Source: Mesorhizobium sp. WSM4311 (lineage in GTDB: Bacteria; Pseudomonadota; Alphaproteobacteria; Rhizobiales; Rhizobiaceae). From it: a stretch of DNA of 64,000 nt. The stretch lies in NCBI RefSeq assembly GCF_002295115.1, contig NZ_NSFV01000014.1, forward strand, positions 1 through 64,000, given 5' to 3'. The position numbers and the translations under genes are program-made. The notes under the pieces were generated by a model. The model worked only from the letters and a program-made list of their open reading frames with translations, searched no databases and was not told where the DNA came from. This document shows, one piece after another, positions 8,424 to 16,070 of the stretch (position 1 is the stretch's first letter; every line of letters begins with the position of its first letter).

Positions 8424-9926
8424 TCACAGCGCCAGGCTCCCCTGCTCCGCCTCCTCGGCATCGGGGTCGCCGGGAGCGGTGGCCCAGGCGAGTTCGACCA
8501 GCGTCACGGTGCGCTTTCCGGTGCCGTCGAGCTGGCAGACGATCAGCCCCTGCTCCTCGATATAGGTCAGCAGGCGGCGGGCGCGGCGCAACGAGTGCGA
8601 GCCATAGGCGCGCGCGATCGCGGCGTCGCTCGGGCACGGCCAGCCTTCCTTCGCCGCCCGCGCGATCATCATGAACACGCCCTGCATGTCGTCGGGCAGC
8701 AGCGAGGCGCGCACGGAAACGTCCCGCCAGGCGTCGTCCTGCGTCGTTTCGGCGCCGAGGCCTGCGCGGGCGCGCGTCAGCATGCGGCGGAATTCGGCGA
8801 GGTCCGGCACAACCGAGGCCAGGCCCTCGATGCGGCAGCGCACCACGAATTCCTGATAGAGCACGCCGATCACGCGAAAACCCGCATCGGGCTGTGCCAG
8901 GATGGCGCGCAGCACGCGGTCGACCCGCTCGCGCCGCTCCGCCAGGTCCTCGGCGCTGATTTGCGGTTCCGCCGGTTCGGGGCGGATTTCCAGCGCCGCC
9001 GATTTCGCCGCCATCAGCTGGTCGAGCAGGTCCGGCGACGCCACCCGGCGCGGCGTGCGCACCGTCTCGGGCGGCGGCGCCGCCAGGATGATCGCGCGGG
9101 CATCCTCCAGCGCTGCCTCCGGCATCGCCATCAGCCGCGGCGTGCCGTTGCGCGGACTGGTGTCGGTCGGGCCGATGCGCAGGCCGAGCGGCCGGCGCGA
9201 CAGTGCCGGCCCCAGCGCCATGAACTGCCCCCGCTCCAGGTCGCGAAAAGCTTCCGCCTGGCGCCGCTCCATGCCGAGCAGATCGGCGGCGCGCGCCATG
9301 TCGATGTCGAGGAAGGTGCGGCCCATGAGGAAATTGGAGGCTTCGGCCGCGACATTCTTGGCGAGCTTGGCCAGACGCTGCGTGGCGATGATGCCGGCCA
9401 GCCCGCGCTTGCGGCCACGGCACATCAGGTTGGTCATGGCGCCGAGCGAGAGTTTGCGCGCCTCGTCGGAAACCTCGCCGGCCACCGCCGGCGCAAACAG
9501 CTGCGCCTCGTCCACCACCACCAGCATCGGATACCAGTGGTCGCGGGCGACCTCGAACAGCCCGCCGAGGAAGGCGGCGGCGCGGCGCATCTGGTTTTCG
9601 GCGTCGAGCCCTTCGAGGTTGAGCACGGTGGAGACGCGGTGGATGCGCGCCCGCTCGCCGGCCGCCTGCAGGCCGCGCTCGGTGTGCTCCTCGGCATCGA
9701 TCACCAGATGGCCGTAGCGCTCGCCGAGCGAAACGAAGTCGCCTTCGGGATCGACAATGGTCTGCTGCACCCAGGGCGCGCTCTGCTCCAGCAGCCGGCG
9801 CAGAAGATGCGATTTGCCGGAGCCAGAATTGCCCTGCACCAGAAGGCGGGTCGCCAGCAGTTCCTCGAGATCGAGGTTCGCTGGGGCGCCCGCCGTGGTG
9901 TGTCCCATCTCGATCGCAACGGTCAT
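8424..9926 (-). CDS. HerA/FtsK-like ATPase (DUF87-type ATP-binding protein)
   Basis: A 500-aa P-loop ATPase. Walker A is GNSGSGKS at residues 32-39 and Walker B is MLVVVDEAQLF, with the HerA-like NLMCRGRKRGL and IATQRLAKL (sensor-like) segments after it. The C-terminal 200 residues hold a probable winged-helix region. HerA relatives are hexameric DNA translocases that usually work with the nuclease NurA; no nuclease is adjacent here, so the gene stands alone. The start is set at the ATG at 9926. A TTG at 9938 has a better-spaced AGGAG and could be the real start. A longer in-frame extension to 10094 has no family support. Confidence 0.8.
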   Translation of the reverse strand: MTVAIEMGHTTAGAPANLDLEELLATRLLVQGNSGSGKSHLLRRLLEQSAPWVQQTIVDPEGDFVSLGERYGHLVIDAEEHTERGLQAAGERARIHRVSTVLNLEGLDAENQMRRAAAFLGGLFEVARDHWYPMLVVVDEAQLFAPAVAGEVSDEARKLSLGAMTNLMCRGRKRGLAGIIATQRLAKLAKNVAAEASNFLMGRTFLDIDMARAADLLGMERRQAEAFRDLERGQFMALGPALSRRPLGLRIGPTDTSPRNGTPRLMAMPEAALEDARAIILAAPPPETVRTPRRVASPDLLDQLMAAKSAALEIRPEPAEPQISAEDLAERRERVDRVLRAILAQPDAGFRVIGVLYQEFVVRCRIEGLASVVPDLAEFRRMLTRARAGLGAETTQDDAWRDVSVRASLLPDDMQGVFMMIARAAKEGWPCPSDAAIARAYGSHSLRRARRLLTYIEEQGLIVCQLDGTGKRTVTLVELAWATAPGDPDAEEAEQGSLAL

Positions 9927-10238
9927 GTCTCGACTCAAAAAGGTCTCCTGCGCGGCATGGGGCTTAGCAACCCAGGCGCGGCCCGTCGAGCACCGATGGC
10001 CGGCGGCCCGGTGTTGCGCACAGTTGTGAGGAAAGGGCCGGCAGGAACGGCCGCCGTCATGCGCCCCTGTGGATAGTAACCACTCATTCACCATGGGCCG
10101 GCGTTGCGGTTGCGGAGGCCGGCCATCCGTTTAGCCTGACCTTGCATCGCGCCCCAACGAGATGCACCCCAACGCCCCAGACGGCGGCCGGCGTCTTCAA
10201 GTTTCGTTTCTGTATGCGCCGGTCGTCAGTTTTGTCAG

Positions 10239-10925
10239 CTACAGCGCCGCACCTTGCCGCGGCATCGGTGCCAGGGGCGGTGCATCCAGGCCCTCGAAAG
10301 GGTCGCGCCAGGCGTCGATGGCTTCGAGCCGGCGATACCAGCGGTCGAGCGCGGGATAGTCGCCGAGCGGCAGGCCGGCGGCATCGTTGAACGGCAGGAA
10401 GGCCGCCATGCGGAAATCGGCATAGGAAAGCGACGTTCCGACCAGCCACTGCCGGCCGGCCAGTTCCGCCTCCAGGATCGCGGCCCCCTTGTGGAACTCT
10501 TCCAGCCCCTTGCTGACCTTGTCCTCGTCGATCGGCCCGATGCCATAGCGCTGCTTGGTGCCGCGCTCGAAATGCACGGTGTCGCAGGCGCGCATGAAAT
10601 TCTCCTTGCCCCAGCTCAGCCAGCGGATCATGTCGGGTTCGTCCTCGCCGGTGCGCCAGAAATCGGAACGCGCCGCGCGCGACAACCGGCAGGCTATGGC
10701 GTCGGCCTCCCACAGACTGCCGCCGGGCCATGCCAGGATGGGAATGGAGAGGTTGGGATTGAGCGGCCGGAATCGCTCCGCTTGCTCCGGCGCAAAGGGT
10801 GACGCGAATTCGAAGGCCACCTCGGCCTTGAGATGGCGCGCCACCGCGACCGCCAGGCGCGGATTGGGATTGCGGCTGAAATACAGTGTCATTTCGCCCA
10901 CGGCCGGCTCGACCTTGTCATTCAT
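10239..10925 (-). CDS. Glutathione S-transferase family protein
   Basis: A 228-aa soluble GST. The N-terminal thioredoxin-like half runs to about residue 85, with the cis-proline loop LSIPIL. In the gamma-Glu-binding position the usual Glu-Ser is Glu-Ala (LWEADAIACRL). The all-helical C-terminal half contains the fold-stabilising ERWL...SYADF-type segment (LVGTSLSYADFRMAAFL). Such proteins conjugate or reduce electrophiles with glutathione; the exact class cannot be given. The start at 10925 is chosen because AGGAG lies six bases upstream; an in-frame upstream start at 11009 lacks one. It is divergent from the 102-aa gene at 11058. Confidence 0.85.
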   Translation of the reverse strand: MNDKVEPAVGEMTLYFSRNPNPRLAVAVARHLKAEVAFEFASPFAPEQAERFRPLNPNLSIPILAWPGGSLWEADAIACRLSRAARSDFWRTGEDEPDMIRWLSWGKENFMRACDTVHFERGTKQRYGIGPIDEDKVSKGLEEFHKGAAILEAELAGRQWLVGTSLSYADFRMAAFLPFNDAAGLPLGDYPALDRWYRRLEAIDAWRDPFEGLDAPPLAPMPRQGAAL

Positions 10926-11057
10926 GAGTGTCTCCTGGTCCTGGCGAACATGCCAGACCAAGGACGCGACTGGCAGGCGCAATCCGACAAAGTGTGGGTT
11001 GACCACCATCGATGGCGAGGCGACACTTCATATCGCACCAAGGCAGGAGGAATTGCG

Positions 11058-11366
11058 ATGGACGAGCCCGAACGGTGGCGCCACATGTCGACGGCACCCA
11101 AGGACGGCAGCCGGATCCTGGTCACGGTCCGTCCCTCCGAACAGGGGCCGGCGGAAGTCGACCTCGCCTACTGGTCGCGCGGCGACCAGTTCGCCGGTGA
11201 AGGCTGGCGGGCATCGGATTCCTCGCCCGGCCGCGTCGTCGAATATGCCGAACCGGAACTGAAGTGCTGGATGCCCATGCCCTCGGCCAACCTCAGCCGC
11301 GGCGGCTCGATGCCCGCCCCCTGGGAAGGCGACGACGCGCAACAGCTGGATGGGTCCGGGATTTAG
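11058..11366 (+). CDS. Conserved hypothetical 102-aa protein (DUF551-like)
   Basis: A small acidic protein with the segment WRHMSTAPKDGSRILVTV near the N-terminus. This matches the W-x-P-x-DG-x-x-I-L-V pattern of DUF551-like domains common in rhizobia and phages, whose function is unknown. A strong GGAGG (11046-11050) sets the start. The last five residues and the stop codon lie inside the first copy of the tandem repeat at 11348-11469, so the C-terminus appears to have been supplied by a repeat insertion. Confidence 0.7.
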   Translation: MDEPERWRHMSTAPKDGSRILVTVRPSEQGPAEVDLAYWSRGDQFAGEGWRASDSSPGRVVEYAEPELKCWMPMPSANLSRGGSMPAPWEGDDAQQLDGSGI

Positions 11367-11469
11367 CGAGCGGCCGGTGAAGCCGCCGATCTCCCCCCTC
11401 GTGGGTTGGATAGGTCCGGGATTTGAGAGCACCGACGGTGAAGCCGCCGATCTCCCCCCTCGTGGGGGA
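11348..11469. repeat. Tandem direct repeat, two units of about 61 bp
   Basis: The units start at 11348 and 11408 with GGATRGGTCCGGGATTT and share GGTGAAGCCGCCGATCTC, then CCCCCTCGTGGG. The second unit ends in a perfect hairpin, CTCCCCC-TCGT-GGGGGAG (arms near 11452-11470). It lies between the convergent ends of the 102-aa gene and the aldo/keto reductase gene and could act as a terminator. Related GGAGATTGGCAGC words occur at 36342 and 39049, so this is a dispersed genomic repeat. Confidence 0.75.
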
Positions 11470-11494
11470 GATCGGCAGCTTCCCTGCAGGCTCT

Positions 11495-12325
11495 TCAAAA
11501 CAAAAATGCCGCCGTCGCCGGGTTCGGTCCGTCGCGGCCATCGGCCGAATCCATGCCCGCGATCGTCTTCAGGTCCTGCGCGTCCAGTTCGAAGTCGAAG
11601 ACATCGAAATTGGCCGCGATGCGGTCCTGGCGGACCGATTTGGGGATGACGATCAGCCCTTGCTGGAGATGCCAGCGGATGATCGTCTGCGCGGCGGATT
11701 TGCCGTGCTTGCGGGCAATGCCCGCGATCGTCGGATCGCCGAGCAGCCGGCCGCTGCCGAGCGGGCTCCAGCTCTCCGTCTGGATGTCATGCCCGGCATG
11801 AAATTCCCTGAGCGCGCGCTGCTGGAAACGCGGATGCAGCTCGATCTGGTTGGCCACCGGGACCACGCCGGTCTCGCCGATGATGCGCTCCAGATGGTCC
11901 CTGTTGAAATTCGAAACGCCGATCGACTTGATGCGGCCGGCCTGCTTCAGCTCGATCAGGGTCTTCCAGGCCTCGACATATTTGTCCTGGCTGGGCACCG
12001 GCCAGTGGATCAGGAACAGGTCGATCCGCTCGATGCCGAGTTTTTCCATCGTGTCGTCGAAAGCGCGCAGGGCCGCGTCGCGCTCGTGCGCACCGTTGCG
12101 CAGCTTCGAGGTGATGTACAGCTCGCTCCTCGGCACATCGGCGGCGCGGATCGCCTCGCCGACGCCCTCCTCGTTCTGGTAGCCCTGCGCGGTGTCGATC
12201 AGCCGGTAGCCGGCCTTGATCGCCCAGCCCACCACGTCGGCGGTGATGCCGTGATCGACCTGCCACACGCCAAGGCCCAGCTGGGGAATGATGGTGCCGT
12301 CGTTCAGCGTGATCGGTTCGGGCAT
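11495..12325 (-). CDS. Aldo/keto reductase (2,5-diketo-D-gluconate reductase type)
   Basis: A 276-aa NADPH-dependent carbonyl reductase of the AKR5-like group, expected to be cytosolic. The catalytic tetrad is visible: Asp44 and Tyr49 in LIDTAQGYQNE, Lys74 in ITSKL and His107 in LFLIHWP. Later come the signature IKSIGVSNF and the NADPH-binding IPKSVRQDRIAAN near the C-terminus. Length is normal for the family. The physiological substrate (keto-sugar, methylglyoxal or other aldehyde) cannot be deduced. It is monocistronic and convergent with the 11058 gene. Confidence 0.93.
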   Translation of the reverse strand: MPEPITLNDGTIIPQLGLGVWQVDHGITADVVGWAIKAGYRLIDTAQGYQNEEGVGEAIRAADVPRSELYITSKLRNGAHERDAALRAFDDTMEKLGIERIDLFLIHWPVPSQDKYVEAWKTLIELKQAGRIKSIGVSNFNRDHLERIIGETGVVPVANQIELHPRFQQRALREFHAGHDIQTESWSPLGSGRLLGDPTIAGIARKHGKSAAQTIIRWHLQQGLIVIPKSVRQDRIAANFDVFDFELDAQDLKTIAGMDSADGRDGPNPATAAFLF

Positions 12326-12464
12326 GGTCGGATCCTTTGCGAAGAAATGTCCGGGCGATCGCCCGACCCAGCCTATCTAGGCACGTGCCGGGACGACGAC
12401 CAGTCGCCGGCGGATAAATTCGCCGGCGACTCACGGACTTGATGTCTTCGTCAGGAGAACCGGC

Positions 12465-13097
12465 TCATTTCGGCCGGCGCACCGCTCGCACCATCGGGGT
12501 GGAAGTGCTGCCGCAGAACAGGCGGTCGCCACCGTCGGATTCCAGCCCCGAGACGGTCATGCCGGCAGGCATGTCGAGCCTCTCCAGAAGCTTGCCGGTT
12601 TTCGGGTCGACTCGGCGCAGATCGCTCTCGTCGCCCTCCAAGGTGGCGTGCCACAATTCGCCATCCACCCAGGTCACACCGGTGACGAAGCGGCTGGACT
12701 CGATGCTGCGCAGGATTTTCCCGGTCTCGGGATCGATCTGGTGGATCTTGCGCTCGCGGTACTGCCCCACCCAGAGCGTGCCTTCGGCCCAGGTGAGCCC
12801 GGAATCGCGGCCGCCGCCGGGCGCCGGGATCGTGGCGAGCACCGCGCCGGTATCGGGGTCGATCTTCTGGATGCGATCATTGGCGAGCTGGAAGAAATGC
12901 CGGCCGTCAAAGGCGGTGCCGGCATGAGCGGCGACATCGATCGAACGCAGCGTCTGACCGCTTTGCGGATCGAAGGCGTTCAGCCTGTCGCCCGAGGCAA
13001 ACCAGACGTTCTCGCCGTCATAGCTCACCCCATGTATCCGCTCCACACCCGGAAATGGTCCGTATTCGCGCAGGATTTCGGCCGGTGAATGCTTCAT
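12465..13097 (-). CDS. Beta-propeller protein (Vgb/YncE-like), cytosolic
   Basis: About 210 aa made of repeated WD/YVTN-like blades. Examples are VERIHGVSYDGENVWFAS, LNAFDPQSGQTLRSID, IQKIDPDTGAVLATI, IHQIDPETGKILRSI and LRRVDPKTGKLLERL, each with the D-P-x-T-G-K/Q turn. It resembles virginiamycin-lyase/glutamine-cyclotransferase propellers but has no signal peptide and no obvious catalytic residues. The start at 13097 has GAGGA seven bases upstream; an in-frame ATG at 13124 lacks one. It lies downstream of, and in the same direction as, the TPR/winged-helix regulator at 13200-14420, and may be controlled by it or measure its signal. Confidence 0.7.
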   Translation of the reverse strand: MKHSPAEILREYGPFPGVERIHGVSYDGENVWFASGDRLNAFDPQSGQTLRSIDVAAHAGTAFDGRHFFQLANDRIQKIDPDTGAVLATIPAPGGGRDSGLTWAEGTLWVGQYRERKIHQIDPETGKILRSIESSRFVTGVTWVDGELWHATLEGDESDLRRVDPKTGKLLERLDMPAGMTVSGLESDGGDRLFCGSTSTPMVRAVRRPK

Positions 13098-13199
13098 GTC
13101 TTGATCCTCGATTGTGGTCGTCATCCGCTGATCTTCGGTACGGGATTTAGGTGGGTCGAGATTCCGGTCAGGCTGGCCTCACCTGAATCTCGCCACACC

Positions 13200-14420
13200 T
13201 TAGCCGTTCGGCAGCGGCGCCGGGAGTAACAAGGTGGTCGTGAATCCGGCCACCGGCGGCGTCATCCAGCGGCGCGCCCGGCCATGGCCGAAAGACTGCA
13301 CCTTGCCGGTCTCGGCGAGCGGCTCGAGCGCCCGCTGCACGCTGCGCTGGCCGGTTCCGAGCGCCAGCGCCAGCGCCGAGCTCGACCAGGATTCGCCATC
13401 GGCGAGCAAGGCCAGCACGGCGGCGTGCCGTTCTTCGATCGGCCGCGCCAGCACCATCACCGCGCGCGCCAGGTGCGGCGCCAGCGTGAAACCGCGCTTG
13501 GTGGCGCTGATGTCGGCAAGTGCTGCAAGCTCGGCGCGCAGCCGGCCGATCTCGACGCGCAGCCGGGCGCGGTGCGATTCATCGGCATGCTTGCCGCCAA
13601 AGGCCCGCGCCACGAGTTCCTCGCGCGAGACATCTCCGGGCGAGGCTTCTGCGAGTGCGCGCGCCAGCGCGAACAGCACCGGCCGGCTCGCCAGCGAGAC
13701 TGTTCGGTCCCCGGCGCGCACGGTGTAGCGAAAGGCATCGACGACCAGCGCCGGCGATGCCTGCAGCGCCTCGACCTCCTCGAGCAGCAACGGCCGCTCC
13801 GTGCCTTGGGTGATCAGCCGCGCCGCCGGCGTTTCCAGCGCCAGGGATGCGCTGTCGACTTCGGCCATGAGGCCTGGAATACCCGCCTGGCGGGCGGCGT
13901 TGCGCGCCCATTCCAGCGCCGCGCGCGCCGGCCGGGTCCGCAGGCGCCGCATGGCGATGCCGGCGACGGCGAGCTCATGCGCGGCCCGTGCGGCCGGCGG
14001 CAGCGGCGTCGGGTCGAGCCCGGCCAGCACATGCTCGGCCTCGTCGAGCCGGCCGATCAACAGTAGGCGCCGCACCTTGAGGTGACCGGCATGCGCCGCG
14101 TTCAGCCGGTCGCCATGCTTCTCCAGCGTCGTGCGCGCCGCGTCGAGCGCCTTGGCCGGCCAGCCCAGGTCACGCGAGACCAGCGCGATCTCGGCCTCGG
14201 CGACGACGCATCTGGCGCGCGCGACGGCCTCTTTCGGGCTGAAGGCGCGCGCCGCCCGCCGCAACAGAAGCTTGGCGCGGTCGAAGTCGCCGAGCTGCGC
14301 CATGGCGATGCCGCGCAGCGCCAGCGCCGGCGCATCCTCGCGCAAGGCGACGCGGTCGAGCGCGCCGAGCGGATCGCCCGCCGCCAGCGCCAATGCCGCC
14401 GCGGTGATCAGCGAGTCCAT
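13200..14420 (-). CDS. TPR-like and winged-helix transcriptional regulator
   Basis: A 406-aa Ala/Arg-rich protein. Residues 1-190 are helical repeats of TPR character (LALRGIAMAQLGDFDRAKLLLRRAAR, given by its ends). About 230-310 is an OmpR/SARP-type winged-helix domain with LRVEIGRLRAELA as the recognition helix region. About 325-390 is a second DNA-binding or MarR-like winged helix (SSSALALALGTGQRSVQRALEPL). No enzymatic motif is seen. The order, sensing repeats plus two DNA-binding segments, suggests a stand-alone regulator. The beta-propeller gene follows 102 bases downstream. GGGA five bases before the ATG supports the start. Confidence 0.7.
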   Translation of the reverse strand: MDSLITAAALALAAGDPLGALDRVALREDAPALALRGIAMAQLGDFDRAKLLLRRAARAFSPKEAVARARCVVAEAEIALVSRDLGWPAKALDAARTTLEKHGDRLNAAHAGHLKVRRLLLIGRLDEAEHVLAGLDPTPLPPAARAAHELAVAGIAMRRLRTRPARAALEWARNAARQAGIPGLMAEVDSASLALETPAARLITQGTERPLLLEEVEALQASPALVVDAFRYTVRAGDRTVSLASRPVLFALARALAEASPGDVSREELVARAFGGKHADESHRARLRVEIGRLRAELAALADISATKRGFTLAPHLARAVMVLARPIEERHAAVLALLADGESWSSSALALALGTGQRSVQRALEPLAETGKVQSFGHGRARRWMTPPVAGFTTTLLLPAPLPNG

Positions 14421-14627
14421 GCAAATCCCGTCAAACTTGTAACTCCCACCGCGGCACGTTTGCGCCCTAGCTTAAATCACCACCGCCGGTCAGCAAGTCG
14501 CAACGGCGCGATGGAGACCTAGCCATGTGGCTGAGCCGTCATCGGCACCGTTGACGCCAATTCCGGCACTCGCTAGCCTGAGCATCTCAGGTATTAACAG
14601 TAAGCATCTCATTAGGGATAGTTGAAA
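14421..14627. other. Divergent promoter region between the regulator and the DUF899 cluster
   Basis: About 200 bases with a comparatively AT-rich centre around 14585-14627 (TATTAACAG, ATTAGGGATAG). It must carry the promoters for the minus-strand regulator and the plus-strand DUF899 cluster. No clear operator repeat was picked out. Confidence 0.35.
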
Positions 14628-14810
14628 ATGCCTGCAACCGACAATCTCGAACACACCGCACGGCCCCGCCACCCCTGCTGCGCCGGGCCGGACGATTCCA
14701 ATCCCGTCGCGGATGTAACTCACCCCACCCCGCCTCATCGCTCTACCCTGGATCCCAACGCGATCGCAGGCCGCGACGGCGCCATGACTGACAAAGGAGA
14801 AGACCAATGA
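14628..14810 (+). CDS. Possible 60-aa Cys/His/Pro-rich small protein
   Basis: An ATG at 14628 (in frame with a TTG at 14622) follows AGGGA at nine bases. The frame ends in TGA overlapping the ATG of the DUF899 gene by four bases, the translational-coupling arrangement used by real genes in this window. The peptide is hydrophilic, with RHPCCAG and several HP pairs that could bind a metal. No family is recognised. It may be a leader peptide for the downstream gene or a chance ORF. Confidence 0.35.
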   Translation: MPATDNLEHTARPRHPCCAGPDDSNPVADVTHPTPPHRSTLDPNAIAGRDGAMTDKGEDQ

Positions 14811-15556
14811 CCAAGCACATGACGATGAAGACCCCGCCGGTCGTTTCGCGGCAGGAATGGGACGCCGCCCGCGAAAAGATGCTGGTGAAGGAGAAGGCGA
14901 CGCTCCGCGCCAAGGATGCGCTCGCCGCCGAACGCCGGCGCATGCCGTGGATGGAAGTGGACAAGGCCTATGTGTTCGAGGGCCCCAACGGCAAGGCAAG
15001 CCTGCTCGACCTGTTCGAAGGCCGCCGCCAGCTGATCGTCTACCGCGCCTTCTACGAGCCGGGCGTCTATGGTTGGCCCGATCATGCCTGCCGCGGCTGC
15101 TCGCTCGGCGCCGACCAGGTCGGCCACCTCGCCCATCTCAACGCCCGCAACACCACGCTGGCCTACGCCTCGCGCGCGCCGCAGGCTGACATTGTCAGGC
15201 TGAAGGCGCGGATGGGCTGGGAGATGCCCTGGTACACGATCACCGACAGCTTCGACAAGGATTTCGGCGTCGACGAATGGCACGGCCACAACGTCTTCAT
15301 CCATGACGGCGACCGCGTCTTCCGTACCTATTTCATCAGCAGCCGCGGCGACGAGCAGATGGGCACGGTCTGGAGCTATCTCGATGCCACCCCGCTCGGC
15401 CGCCAGGAGATCTGGGAGGATTCGCCCGAAGGCTATCCCCAGACGCCGCTCTACAGCTGGTGGAACTGGCACGACAATTACGAAGCTGGCGCCGACAAGA
15501 AATGGGCCGAAGTGGCCGCCGCCGGCGAAGCCGCCTTCAGGGACAAGGGTGAGTAG
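14807..15556 (+). CDS. DUF899 thioredoxin-like protein
   Basis: A 249-aa cytosolic protein of the DUF899 family, which has a thioredoxin fold. The N-terminal VSRQEWDAAREKMLVKEK helix, the RRMPWMEVDKAYVFEGPNG strand, the putative redox motif HACRGCS (Cys-x-x-Cys) and the family signature ASRAPQADIVRLKARMGW are all present. A long aromatic C-terminus (YSWWNWHDNY) follows. The biochemical role of the family is not established; a peroxiredoxin-like or dithiol role is inferred from the fold. GGAG nine bases before the ATG supports the start. A small membrane protein gene follows on the same strand after a palindromic repeat. Confidence 0.88.
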   Translation: MTKHMTMKTPPVVSRQEWDAAREKMLVKEKATLRAKDALAAERRRMPWMEVDKAYVFEGPNGKASLLDLFEGRRQLIVYRAFYEPGVYGWPDHACRGCSLGADQVGHLAHLNARNTTLAYASRAPQADIVRLKARMGWEMPWYTITDSFDKDFGVDEWHGHNVFIHDGDRVFRTYFISSRGDEQMGTVWSYLDATPLGRQEIWEDSPEGYPQTPLYSWWNWHDNYEAGADKKWAEVAAAGEAAFRDKGE

Positions 15557-15591
15557 CAGGAACTGGCGAGAGCCAAGCCCCTGTCCAGCCT

Positions 15592-15712
15592 GGGTTCCTC
15601 GCTCGAGAGAGGTGGCTCGGCGAAGCCGAGACGGAGAGGCTGCGCCCGAAGGTCCCCTCTCCGTCCGCTTCGCGGACACCTCTCCTCCGCCTGTGGCGGG
15701 GGCGAGGAACCC
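15592..15712. repeat. Nested palindromic intergenic element (REP/RIME-like)
   Basis: The outer arms GGGTTCCTCGC (15592-15602) and GCGAGGAACCC (15702-15712) are perfect reverse complements. Inside them GAGAGGTG (15606) pairs with CACCTCTC (15677), and further small stems occur (CTCGGC-GAA-GCCGAG; GTCCGCTTCGCGGAC). Together they can fold into one branched structure. It separates the DUF899 gene from the small membrane protein gene and is of the kind dispersed through Mesorhizobium intergenic regions. It may stabilise or terminate the upstream mRNA. Confidence 0.8.
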
Positions 15713-15750
15713 AAGTTCTGACGGGCCGCAACCATCACGGGATCAAGATC

Positions 15751-16020
15751 ATGAGCGATATCCATTCTGGTACCGGCAGCGCCACCCCTGAAAACACCAG
15801 CACCCTTGGCATCGCCGACTGGCTATGCCTCGCGGCGGCACCCACCTTCGCCCTGATGGCCCTGCTCTCCTGCCTTCAAGGCGGCGACGCGGCGATGCTG
15901 TGCATGGGCGCCTCGCCGCTGACCGGCCCGTTAACCGGGATGCCGGCCATGTATCTCCTGATGAGCGCCTTCCACCTGGCGCCCTGGCTGCGGGTGATTT
16001 CCGGCCGCCAGATTCGATAG
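15751..16020 (+). CDS. Small inner-membrane protein
   Basis: 89 aa with two predicted membrane helices: WLCLAAAPTFALMALLS (about 24-42) and the region MPAMYLLMSAFHLAPWL (about 64-80). Between them is a short Cys-containing loop (CLQGGDAAMLCMG). No family name is recognised, but the composition is clearly that of a real membrane protein. Its position directly after the DUF899 thioredoxin-like gene, on the same strand, makes a shared redox role conceivable; the two cysteines could be substrates. That is inference from neighbourhood only. Confidence 0.65.
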   Translation: MSDIHSGTGSATPENTSTLGIADWLCLAAAPTFALMALLSCLQGGDAAMLCMGASPLTGPLTGMPAMYLLMSAFHLAPWLRVISGRQIR

Positions 16021-16070
16021 CGCCGGCGCGCGCCGCCTGCATCAAACATCCCACATTTCGGAGAAGGCAG

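Noticed and set aside
11423-12442. 339-codon plus-strand frame opposite the aldo/keto reductase
   Set aside because: The minus strand carries the full catalytic tetrad of a known family; this frame has no recognisable domain.
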